This document shows positions 24,986 through 38,000 of a stretch of DNA of 64,000 bases, piece after piece; positions within the stretch are counted from its first letter, which is position 1, and the number at the start of each line of letters is the position of its first letter. The DNA is from Salminus brasiliensis (Eukaryota > Chordata > Actinopteri > Characiformes > Bryconidae): assembly GCF_030463535.1 (NCBI RefSeq), contig NC_132894.1, positions 32,663,625-32,727,624 of the forward strand, read 5' to 3'. Under the pieces are notes generated by a model. That model saw only the letters and a list, made by a program, of their open reading frames with translations. It did no database searches and had not been told where the DNA came from. A program made the translations under genes and the position numbers.

Positions 24986-27900
24986 CACTGAGCTCAGCAG
25001 ACAGTCTCAGGCGAGAGCTGTATCTGTGTATACGTGGTGACAAGGATGAGAACGATCCAGTTACCTTCCAGCCAGTTGTAAAAGCCTTCACCTGTGTGAA
25101 CAAAATCAACAGTGCATCAGCATGGGAGCAAAGACCTCCACCTCACCTGGACCCAAACGGACCCAGACTGGGTTTCTCACGCCCATGTATTCCATATACC
25201 ATATGGAAGTAAATTCGAAATCATAACGTGAGACTGTGTGTGACCAGATCCCTCACAACTCTCGCAACAACTGATCAACTGAATATCAGGGCTGTGGTTT
25301 AATGAAGTACTGTAATATAACTCACCATCGTCGTCCCCTGGAAAACGAGATGGGAACAAAAAGATGGTTACAATCAAACAATCACAGCTATAGAATATTA
25401 AAAATAAATAAATAAATGAGAAAGTATTTAAACTCACCGCGAGTTGGGGCCAAGGGATTGAGAGGCCGGTACACCGACCTAGGCCTAGAAATGGTGAATC
25501 AAGAGTTGTTTAAAAAATTATTATAAAAATCACAGTTTCTTAAGAACTGGATCTGAAATTTTAATAAAATAATAGATAACAAATAATAAATAACAAACGT
25601 CTCAGAAAGAACATCTCAGGAAGTACCCAGAAGTTAACCAAATGGTTTTATATTAATAAATTAAATAGTAATAAAACCAAAGAGATCCACCAGTGTCACT
25701 CATCCATCCTCTTCACCACATCATCAACACTGTAGATTTTCTACAGTTCACCGATCGGATTTATATGGAGTCTGGAAAGTGGGCTAGGGTTTATTCAGAT
25801 CCTTATCTGTACTATTTTTTGTGTGTGTTTGTTTGAGAGCTGTCCTGTTTCAATTCAGCTGATCCGGATCGGCGCCGTTTCAAAGGATTAAATCTGGTGG
25901 TTTTAGTGGAGCACAGGTAACACCACTACCGGCCAGTGAGCTACTTCACCATGTGGGAGACTGGGGTTCAATTCCCGGTCTGGGTGACTGTGCTGCGCTA
26001 CACCAATAAGAGTCTTTGGGGAAGACACTACATTCCTAACACTACATTGGCCCTCCTCTGTAATACGAGTCACCTTGTAAGTCGCTCTGGATAAGAGCGT
26101 CAGCTTAATGCTGTAAATGTAAATGTAAATGATTCAGTTCAGATCCTTTGTTTTTACCGCTGTGCTCTAGTGGGGAGCCCTACGACGTTCTCTAGGCAGC
26201 TTGAACAGGCGTTATTTGCTTGTCCATCATCGTCAGTGCATCATTAACCCTGTAGATCTACTACAGTAGAACCTCTGGGTTGTAAGAAGTCTGGAGAAGG
26301 TGTGATTTATTGAGATGGAGTCTAGATTACTGGAAATGTAAAGACCAGTGTTTTCTATTCTACTCGAGTCCAAATGACTTACTTGAAGCAGTTCTCCTCG
26401 TAGATGCTATTCCACACCCTCCAGGCAGAAGGCCCTTTATACCCTGTGTAACGCTCAGGGTTCAGTCGCAGATCCACATACTCGGCCTCAGGAGATGTCT
26501 CGTCTACAGGACAAAACAAGAGCAGAAATCAGACTGATTTTCTGTGCCACATCACACTGAGAATGGCCATGGTTAAACATATATGACACAAAAAAAAGAG
26601 AAAAGAAAGATAGAAAATCTTGATCCTGTACGAAGATAATCAGCCAAACACAGAAACGCCAACGTTTAGTTTCAATCACAATATTTCGTTAATATGTTCA
26701 AGGTTTTTTTTTTGCAGCTGAAGTGGTTTGCACTTCCAGGCAGTTATTAGGTTGCTGCCACTACAGCGAAGCAGTTTTTGCTAGGTGGTTGCTATGGTAC
26801 AGCAGGTGGTTGCTATGAGGTTGCTAAGTGATTGCTGGATGGGTGCTGTTGTGTTGGCGGGTGGTAGATATGCAGTTGCTTAGTGGTGGCTAGGCAGTTG
26901 CTATGGTATTCTAGGTGGTTGCTAGGGAATTTGCTAGGGAATTTGCAGACTGACATTTGCAGAATACTGTGGTATTTGCCGAATACTGTAGTATTTGCCA
27001 TGGTATTTGCCCAATACTGTAGTATTTGCCATGGTATTTGCCCAATACTGTAGTATTTGCCATGGTATTTGCCCAATACTGTGGTATTTGCAGAATACTG
27101 TCGTATTTGCCATGGTATTTGCCTAATACTGTGGTATTTGCAGAATACTGTGGTATTTGCCATGGAATTTACCCAATACTGTAGTATTTGCCATGGTATT
27201 TGCCCAATACTGTAGTATTTGCCATGGTATTTGCCCAATACTGTGGTATTTGCAGAATACTGCAGTATTTGCCATGGTATTTGCCCAATACTGTGGTATT
27301 TGCAGAATACTGTGGTATTTGCCATGGTATTTGCCCAATGGTATTTGCCCAATACTGTGGTATTTGCAGAATACTGCGGTATTTGCCATGGTATTTGCCC
27401 AATACTGTGGTATTTGCAGAATACTGTGGTATTTGCCATGGTATTTTTCTCAATACTGTAGTATTTGCAGAATTTGCAGAAGCATATACATTGGATAAAG
27501 ATATATATGATATATATAGATCAATAAAATATATAAAATATACTTATTTTGTGTATTTGTTTGTATTTGTACTGAATTCCATTAGTAACAATATGACAAA
27601 TACAGTCATCCTAACATCACCTAATTACTATACATCATATTGCTCACTCCTACTTCTGAGGGCTAAAAGTCGTGCTGTCTCACCGTCCAGCCCGCAGAAG
27701 TGATCCTGGGCATCGTCATGGTGAGCCCAGTCCTCGAACGCCTCTTTACTCTGATTACTGCAATCAGAAAGGAAGAAGGAGGTCAGAAAGATTCCCAACA
27801 CCTCCGTGCAAACTGTGTTTTTACTACATGTGCACGACCCAGCGCGTGACTGCAGCTAGCAGTAGGACTGGAACAGCAAGGTCGAGCGCGTGGGTTAACT

Positions 27901-28820
27901 ACATACCTCAGTGTACTGTTAATGGCACCCAGCTCATGAGCCTGCTCACACTCCTTAATGTCTCTGATAGAGTTCGCTGCCAGGGAATACTGCCAGGAGA
28001 AGAGACAGGTGTCAGGGCAAACAGTGCAGAGACACTTGACATGCAAACAGAACCATCGTAAAAGTGCCAGAGAGTTAATTTACTGAGTGTCGAAGATGTT
28101 TGATGTGTGAACAGTACGTCTGCGACTTTCGACGAGCAAAAATTGCTCAGTGGGGTTTAACAAGCCTATTTACCACCCCGTTAATTTACCTTACTTTTAC
28201 GGAGATGAAAAGTTTAAGAGTAGCCGGTTAGCTTTTAGCCTTGCCCTCACTCGTTTCCCCGGGTTTGGCTTTCTCAAGTCTGTTTAAAAAAAAAAAAAAA
28301 AAAAGGGTCCAATACTTTCCCTCTGATGCGTGTTTAGCTCGTTTGGAGAGAAGATCTGCTAAAAGCTAGTGTCAGCAAGTGATAGCTTCTAGCCTAGCAC
28401 AGACCCCTGTTTGCCTCTGCAGCTTTCACTTCATCACATGCCGAGTTTGAGCCCCCCTTCTGCGAACACTGGCACAGGAAAGCTGCGGCCACTGGGCCTG
28501 GTTCCGGTAGCAACACGTAGTCCCTTAACTAGCAATAGAGTCTGGAGGTGATGAGCTGCTCTCCAGTATCAACAACACCATATTCTCCAGTTTGGCAGTT
28601 TCACCAGCTTTGAGTAAGGCTTTCGATAGTGGTTTATGTGAATTTAGGGGGTGTAACTATAACAAGTCAAGACTGTGATGTAACAGTTTTGAGATTTTGG
28701 AACTGATCCATTTTCTGGTTCTGTTTTGTTTTTGTTTTTTTTGAAGGAGGAAAAGCAGTGTTGGAGGCTTGTAACTTCCATGTTCTGAACTCTCATTATT
28801 CAAATCTACCTATCTAAATA

Positions 28821-28901
<81 letters not shown>

Positions 28902-28945
28902 CATATGTATTTATATGTATAATATAGATTTATTTTGGTATATTT

Positions 28946-29037
<92 letters not shown>

Positions 29038-32000
29038 GTTTGATGTTCTGGGCCACCTTTCAAAACAGAGACTTTTATGACAGTTCTCAGTTATAAAGCG
29101 ATCATAGACCTGTTGAGTGGTCAGAGCTCTGGGGTCAAAGGATGCCCTCAACTGGAGTATTTTGGTTTGTACATTAACAAATAGGAATGGATGGGTAATA
29201 CGTGCACAACTCAACACAAGTGAAACACAGCCAGCCTGACCTTGACTGCTATCACCCAGCCAGATGTCACAGCACTTTGGGTACACGCATTACAGAGCAA
29301 ACAGTGAGTGCTAAGAAAGCGCTGTGTGCGCTGACTCGACACTAAGTACTAGAACAAGTGTGTCTATCCTTAGCCTTCTGCTCCATTACACGCACCTGCA
29401 GGCCGACAGCAAACGGAACGTCCCAACTCACCCTGGAACCCGAAGCACGCCTCATTATCCATTAGACGGTGTTTGCACACATTAAGCATAAAAAAATGGC
29501 CATGTTTGACATATCCCCACTAAACTTACCTACTTAAACAGCTGGAAAATTAAATGTACACTACATTACATAAAGATGCTTCAAATGGGTCTTTGAGTGG
29601 AGCCGTAGAAGAACCGTGTTTGTGAGATGTGAGTGTGAAAATCTTTAAACTGGTAAAGAAAAGATCCCTTACATCAGTGAAGGTTCTTAAGACGGGTTCT
29701 TAAGAAGGTTCTTCACACTCAAATCTCTTTTTTGAGGTCTATCCACCTATTTTCAATTATCATGGCACAACCTTCAGATTGTAGCCCAAAGCCCATAATC
29801 AATCCACCAAAGTACCAAGTAGCAGTTGGAGAAGGGTTCTTTTCATGAACGTTTTGAACCTTTTTGAGGTCTTTCCATCTTTTTTGGATAATTTTAGGTC
29901 AGGGGTGATTGTGATGGCCATGTTAGGGCCAAACATTCAGCTTATAGTCCAGAATTCGCTGGTATTTAAGTGAATACCAGTGAAACATTCCCCATGTTCT
30001 TAAAGAACCCCTTTGAAGCACCTTCGAGTAGTGTAGTTTAAATACTGGGAAATGTTCCCAGTGCCACTGTCTGCACCACAAACCCAAATGAGCCATGATC
30101 AACCTATCAAACCTTCTTAACAGTTGGAGAGGTGTTCTTTTCATGGACCACAAATCTGACATTGCTCACTGCCGCCAAAACGTTTTTACTACGTTACACC
30201 AAGTGAAGGTTCTTTAGACCCGTACAAGGTTCTTCATACTCAAAAATCTGCTTTCTGAAATCCATCCACAGATTTTTTCTAATGGTTAGGTCAGGAGACT
30301 GTGAGGGCCATGGCAAAATCTTCAGCTTGCAGTCCAGAATTTGCTGGTTTTCAACTGAATACCACTAAAATATTCCCAGTGCCACTTGCAACACAAACCC
30401 AAAGCACAATCAATCCACCCTAGTGCTCAACAGTTGGAAAGGCGTTCTTTACATGAACTCCAAACATACCTTTGCCAACTGCAGCCAAAGGCTAAAGCTA
30501 TTTTAACTTCGTCACTGTGTGGGACATGTTTCCAAAGTGCACCAGGCTTGTTTAGAAGAAGGGTTTGCCATGGCTCGCACAGTCCCCTACCAAAACATAA
30601 CATAACATCCCTTGATGTTCTTTACCAATTGAAAGGTTCTGCACACTTCAACATCTACAAACATGGTTCTTTATGGGACCCTAAAGTGGTTCTTCTATGG
30701 CATCACCCAAAAAGCCACTTGAAGCACCTTTATATAGAGTAATGCAAATACCAGTGAAATATTCCCAGTGCCACTGGCTGCACCACAAACCTGAAGCATA
30801 ATCAACAGTTGGAGAGGTGTTCTTTTCATAAACTTCATGAACTGCAGCCAAAAAGTCTTTATTTTAGCTATTTTACTTCTCTTTTTACTACTATACTACT
30901 TTAATAGTATAACACAGCCCATCAGCCAGGCCATGTTTGCTGTCTGAGGCTAACGTAGCTAACAAGTAGTGAAAGATCACACCCAGCCAATTGTGTTGTT
31001 CAAACTGCAGGCCTAAATCACACACTTGCCTCAAGACCACATGAAGTTGTGAAGTAATCTCCAACAGGCTTGCTGATGTGGTTTCTGACACAGTATGAAT
31101 CACTGTTTGGTATAAACTTGAACCCCCAGGACGCCACAGTGCTAATCACGCTAATCACAGTAGTAGTGGTAGGAGTGTCTGAAATCCTGATCCTTGTCCG
31201 TACTTTTGCCGACTGACAGAAGCAGGTCTACATGAGCTTTCTAGATGCATCTAGCTATCCAGATCAGCAGCTCCCATCCCTGGTCCATGGTATGGAGCTC
31301 ACGGTTCGGTGCACGCAGTCACATGGATAAAATACACAACACGGGCAATTTGGGTAAATATGGTCATTTCACAAGTGTGCACGTCACCCATAAACCTTAA
31401 GCTGCAAGCCGTTGGATTTGCATGGAAACTGTAGTGGTTTAGGAGTACTGCTAGAGTAACTGTAGTCTTGTTTGCCCTCCCCCCCCCCCCCCTCTCCCTT
31501 AGTCCTCCTTTTTTTTTCTTGTCTCACTGCCTGTTGGATTTGAAACCACTGCTATTAAACAAGGATTTCACAGAAATCTCATTTGAACTCAATTAAATCA
31601 TGGTGGATTACCTGAGGATGATGTATCTGCGTTTATGTGTGTGAACATGCTAACGTTTGCACTTTCCTGCTTAATTAGCACACTACAGGCTGTACTACCT
31701 ACCTCAGGGGGCGCTATACAGCAGTAGATGGAACACGACTGTCTGTTCAAATTACATGAAAAGGAACCTGGTTCATCCAGCAAATCCAAAGCGTGAACCG
31801 AACCATGACGTCTGTGCACTATTACACCCCAGACACATTTTGCAGCGTTTACTAAAGATCAAGATCACTCACCTTATTATAGTTGCCTGATTTAATTCCC
31901 ACTGGAATCTTGCTCTGCATGAAGGAAGAAACATGTAAGCAGCCTAAACTAGTATAATAATCCTCAACAGCCAGATCTCTTCCCTCACAAAGGATCACTG

Positions 32001-35000
32001 ACTCGCTCATACACTCGCTCATACACTCGCTCATACACTCGCTCATACACTCGCTCATACACTCGCTCATACACTCGCTCATACACTCACTCATACACTT
32101 GCAAAACTAGTAAAAAAAAAAAAAAAAAGTAAGAGTAATTCTCTGCTAAACTGCAGGATGACAGAGTGCTGACCTCTGGACAGGGCTCCACATGACAGTC
32201 TTTAATGGCGCAGTGGCTGTCGTCAGGCCAGAACGGACAGGGTCGCTTCAGGTTCACCTGGGAAAAGAAAAGAAAAAAATATATATATTTGTATATATAT
32301 AAAATATATATACCTATATACACAGCAGCATGCAAAATCTTGGTAACCCTGGCCAAAAAAATAAAATAAATAAAAACAATATAATAATAATTGTTTATAT
32401 TATTTATATTATATATATATATATATATAATTTTTTTTTATTTTGATATTTCTGTCCATAAATAGTCACCTCATTTTCTAAGTAACACAAAGTAAAAAAT
32501 GACATTTGTCTAATATTCGAAGCAAGAAAAAGGGCCTGAAGCAAAAGTTTGGGCACCCTGCATGGTCAGTACTTAAGGGGTGTGTGAGGACCATGGAGAA
32601 AAAAAAAAAACCTTCATCTTGCATCTCACCTACTTAAAATAGCCCAGAGAGTTCTGGTACTGAATGAAATACCAGTAAACGTTCTCTGTGCCACTGGCTG
32701 CAACACAAACCCAAAGAATGGTGAATCCACTCTGTGCTGAACAGTTGGGGAGGTGTTCTTCTCATTAATGTTGTTCACTGTGAGCAGAAACCTCTACATG
32801 TTTCCAAAATGCATCAGGCTTGTTTAGATGCTCTTTAATTTGTCACTTTTAAAGCCTAGTTGCTCGATGTATTGTTGGCTGTTGTCTTAAGTGAACTCCT
32901 TAAACCTCGTACATAGGCCCACACTTCAGTCCTTCACTTTCATACCTGTAGCACCTGCAACACACTCATAATTACCATCAGTTTCATAGACCCTAAAATA
33001 TAACCCTGGGGTACTCCACAAAATATGCTAAACCAAATGGATACCGAATTAGGGCAGTGGTGGCTCAGCGGTTAGAGCGCCGGGATATCGCTAACAGGGT
33101 TGTGGGTTCGATTCCCGGGCTCGGCAAGCTGCCACTGTTGGGCCCTTGAGCAAGGCCCTTTACCCTCTCTGCTCCCCGGGCGCTGGAGTTGGCTGCCCAC
33201 CGCTCTGGGTGTGTGTGTGTACTCACTGCCCCTAACACGTGTGTGTGTGTGTGAGTGTGCGTTCACTACCAGATGGGTTAAATGCGGAGGACACATTTCG
33301 CTGTACAGTCCACACTGTACAGTGACGAATACGTGCACCTTTATCCTTTTTATCCTTTACCTTTATAATTCAGTTTGCATTATGATTCATAACCGAATTA
33401 CAAACGTAAGGTTTAAATGAGAGATAAATAAGACCCCCACATATATCCATATATTGATATTTCTAAGTATCTACTGAATAGTACTAAGGTTGGAAGATCC
33501 AGTATTGTGTCAACACTAGTATTGGCAAATGTCCCACTGATTAATCAGTGGTCATGCTCTGGAAGCTCTGGAAGCTCTGGAATCCAGCCCAACTGGAGTC
33601 CTGAAAAGCTTCATCACAGCACTAACCTATTTGGATTTAGTGCTGGGTGGTATGACAGTACATGATACATACCGTTTAAAAGTAATCCGACGATCTGTGT
33701 TTCTTACATAGCATAATACCGCAGTTTACAGCAAAAAGCCTTTATTATACTCATAATAAATATGCATTTTTCTATTCTATGGACTCCTGACACGAAAGTA
33801 AGCTGAAACCTATAGAAAGTCCAAGTTATTAAATTAATACCATGGTACATTTAAATAATATAATAAATATTGACAACCATACCGCCCAGCCCTATTTCTA
33901 TGATTTAATACTTTGTGAATTTCTTTACAATTTCTTGTTTGACAACTGATTTAGTTTAACCTGTTTAGTTAGTTTAGTAAGTACCCAATAGTTAGATCTG
34001 CCTCAGAGAAAGATCAGGCGTCTCAGCAGCCTCGTTCTTCAAGCCATCTCTCAGTCTAAGCCTAAGCCACTTCCCCCCCTCTCACAGCGGTTTGCATCAC
34101 CTAAAACAGCTTTCTTTCCTGTGCAGTAAAAAAGACCACTCGTAGCCCGCCACGTCGTCACCCCCTAATCTCTTCCTCCACGCTTCGGGTAAATTAGATG
34201 AATCATTTCAGGTTGTAAGAGTCGCAGGTGTCGGGCAAACTCGAGATTAAAATCTGCAGGGGCTGATTTCTGATTTCTGAAGAGCGTAAAAAAGAGCATG
34301 AAACCTCTTCTTAGTTCGGGTTCTTTTTGGGACAGAATGAAAAGCCGAAGGTTTTCGGACGGATTTCCTGAATCTAGGGGTTGTAATCTGGCAGCGGCGG
34401 AACACAACAGTAGGAACAAGGAGCAGGTCAGAGGAAAAAATGCAAATGAGGAAGTTAACGACTCAACTGGAGCACCTGGCTGAGAAGATTCGAGAAGATT
34501 AGAAAGCAACAGAGCGAACAGGGCGATATAAAACTATACTATTGTTATTGTGATAAATGAAGAATTACATTACAGTTCGCTTTTCTGAGGATTTAGCGAA
34601 TATTGTCATTAATTAAGGAACACCGAACAGCTGCATGTTAACATAATTAACCCAGATTAATTAGGATTTAATCCAGTGCAGAGATTGAAACATTGAAGAA
34701 ATTCGCTTTCACAAAAAAATAAAAAGGTCTCCTTAAAAACCTTGAATCTGGCATTGTGTCAATATTTCATGCTGAATTGACCAATAGAAATGCTCCTAAT
34801 TGACTTGGACTTTAAAAGCCATTAAAAGTGCAGTAGGTTTTTTTTCCTTCTGCAGAAAAGCTTCCGTTTTGGAGATAAAGCTGATTTTTAATCAGTTTCA
34901 ACTGATCAGATTTGACAGAATATAGATATTCTTGTGCATCGTAAACTAGTCATCAAATGCTGAACATATTAAATATACATTTTCTTTGTCGCTCTTCAAT

Positions 35001-38000
35001 TTGTCACTTTTAAAGCCCAGTTGCTCGATGTATTGTTGGCTGTTGTCTCAAGTGAACTCCTTAAACCCTGTACATATACCCACGCTTCCGCAATTACCAT
35101 CAGTTTCATAGACCCTAAAATATAACCCTGGGGTGCTCCACAAAATATGCTAAACCAAATGGATACACAGCAGTTTCATAGCAGTTCGCATTTTGATTAA
35201 TAACCGCTTTACAAACCAAGAGTGCAAATGATTCTTTAGGTCATTTTCACTTTCACATTTATTTCTTTTTCCTTTTTAATCTTCTCCAACTGATCAGACT
35301 TTACAGAAGATATATAATACTATGAAGCTCCCTTTTTGCCGTACGATCCACACCTATTATCGACAGCCGAGATTTCAACAGTATCCAAGACAGCAATGAA
35401 GAACTTACCCTGTAATATCTGAAGAAGTCCCTCTCAATGAGCTTCTGTACGAGTGGAAAGATCTTGAAGTTGTTGAAGACGTCGATGCTCTCGATGTCAC
35501 AGAAACAGTCGTCCAGGACACCCGTCAACTGCCGATAACAAGAAAGTATATTTTTAAAAAGGGGAAGAGAGAGAAAACAGGAAAAGCACTCCACGCTAGA
35601 CCCACCCTGTGGCAAGCTTGTTTATACACAGACCCCCCTGTTATTAACATTACACTCATCAGATAATGCAACATGAATATTAACCATTAACCATAATTGC
35701 TAAAAAAATCTATAATTTTAATCAGTTTTTATTCAATTTTCTCTAAACAAATAAAAAAATAAATAAAATAATGAATGCCTTTTTGTTGTATCTTCAAAAC
35801 AGTAATTTTACAGGAAAATAAATAAAATCCTTTTTCACTTTTAATTAAAGTAATTGTAGAAATAATCTCTTTCATTTGGAGAAATTCTGACGTAGTGTCA
35901 AGAACAGCTGTCAGATTCAAACCATGTCAAAAGGTTTAAAATCAACAAAATTTAAGATACAAGCTTTTTATTTTCCGTGACAGCGACGATACGATACAAT
36001 ACAGACGATATTAAGCCAGGAATTGTGTATAATTTAACACAAATCATAGTTTTACTTCACGTTCTGTACCTTTTCGATCGTTACCAACTGCTAAACCAGC
36101 TAAACTTCCACATCTCGATTCCTTTTTCACACCTGATACCAACTGCTTTCATTTTCCCATGCATTATGAATAGACAGCTGCTTTGTGTGAGGGCCTTCGC
36201 TTTGGCACTTGAAACGGACATCGCCTAAATAATTCACCCCCCTCATCCAATCAATGCAACAGGCTCCCCAATACTTTATAATAATCTATCCAAGCACATA
36301 ATGATCACATAAAGAAAATAAAGAAAGTGGAATATTATTTTTTCAAAATATGATACAACTGAAATGGACAGCAATACAACAAATAAATAAAAAGACTAGA
36401 TAAAAAGACTAGATCAGACAAAGGTTATTATAATTATTATTACAGTTATAATTATTAGCCTTACGCCAAGTGTGATCTGCCATGGCCGCAAAAGTCCAAA
36501 AAGACTGATGGCAAGGAAGGCTGTCCTCCACACGCTGCATCCACCTCCAGGCATGATCAAATAAACCCTTTATCGATCCTCATTTAAATGTTATTAGTTA
36601 CTTAAAAACTCATAACACAAGGGGAACAGGTAGCAGCTGTCCTCTCCAGTCAAGCTCCAGATCCCAGGCAGCCACCTTGCAGCCCTGCTGTTTATAAAAA
36701 GGCAACTTTGGAAAGGGAGGGACAGTTTTTATGCCACCAGGCGATGAGCTGCCACTTAAAGCCACATGTCTTGAAATCACACACGCCTCCAAAACAAAGA
36801 TCACGTCACATAAAGCCTCGCCTCTCCCCCCCCCCCTCCCGCGCTGTAGTTTTTTACCCACTCCTGTGCCGTTCAGCCGGATGGCTGCGGAACGCGGTAA
36901 GAACTACAAATCCCACAACCCCGCACAAAGCTAGCCCGCCGCTGAGCCAATCAGACAACAACACGCTGAGTAAGTGGTCGGTGTGCTTGCAGCTTGTGGA
37001 TGTGGGGCAGACGCAGAGCTGTTTCAGTGAACCAGGCACGTCCTGTGGATTAAACAGTTGTTTTTACTGGAAATATTACTATTATTATTAATATTAAAGC
37101 ATTTAAGCGATCCGGTGTGCTGCAACTAGCTAGGTGTCACACAAAGCATCAGTGAGTTGTTTCTGTACTTTATTTTAAATTATTAAATATTAAAACAGGT
37201 ATTAGGACAACCCAGAACTCAACTATTAACAATTAAGCTCTTAATGGCAAAAATAAATAAAAATAAAAAAGAATTAATTAAACGACACGAAAATATTAAT
37301 TAATATCGTAGTTCCTGTGTTTTTCCTTTCAATTTTCAGAGCCTTTTAAAATCTATAAAAGTAGAAAAATAATATTTAGAGACGTAAGCGTTGCCTTAAT
37401 TTAATAAATCGTAGAAAGGTTTAGCTAGCTAATTCAGTGTGCAGTAATTAAACCAAGGAAACAATTAAACTATTAAACCGAAGGAACGGATTTATTAAAT
37501 AGACTGAAATAATTAAATTAAATTAAATTAAAGGAAATGTAAGAATTTTAAGTTAGAAACTTTTTAGGAGGGAACAATTGATTAAATCCCTAATGTCCCT
37601 AAATATTATTTTTCTAGCTAGTTACCATAATACTTCAGACTTTAATGCCGTACAAAAACAAACAAACAAAAAATATATAGAACAAACACGATTAAAAATG
37701 TTTAAATATTCCTATTTAATTCACAAATTATTATAAACAGTATTTTAATTTTAATTAGTGAAGAAGAGAAAATGAAACGCGGCCGCGAACCAATTACAGC
37801 GGCCCTACGTGATGACGTCAGACGTGACACAGGAAAATGCCAGAAGGACGCGCCGCATGTCGAATATGAGCTGAATGTGAATTACTGTGATAATAAAGTT
37901 CATCATCATCATAAAAACCTGAATTTGTCGTTTATCGCGGAAATCACCGCATCGTACTCACGTGACAAAAGCAGCTGTGCTCCGAGCTGTCCGCCGAGCC

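Noticed and set aside
26813-27439. 208-residue minus-strand frame and several plus-strand frames of 80-170 residues
   Set aside because: They are translations of the ~31-bp minisatellite; both strands are open, which points to repeat structure rather than coding.
31852-32094. Frame coding repeated M-S-E-C
   Set aside because: Product of a 12-bp tandem repeat in ero1b intron 3.
33050-33130. tRNA gene suggested by A-box and B-box motifs
   Set aside because: The motifs are followed by a SINE body and do not fold into a complete cloverleaf by eye; the same applies to 25905, 39310 and 39705.
36708-37091. 127-residue frame in ero1b intron 1
   Set aside because: The sequence looks random in composition, overlaps frames on both strands, and fits no ERO1 exon or other family.
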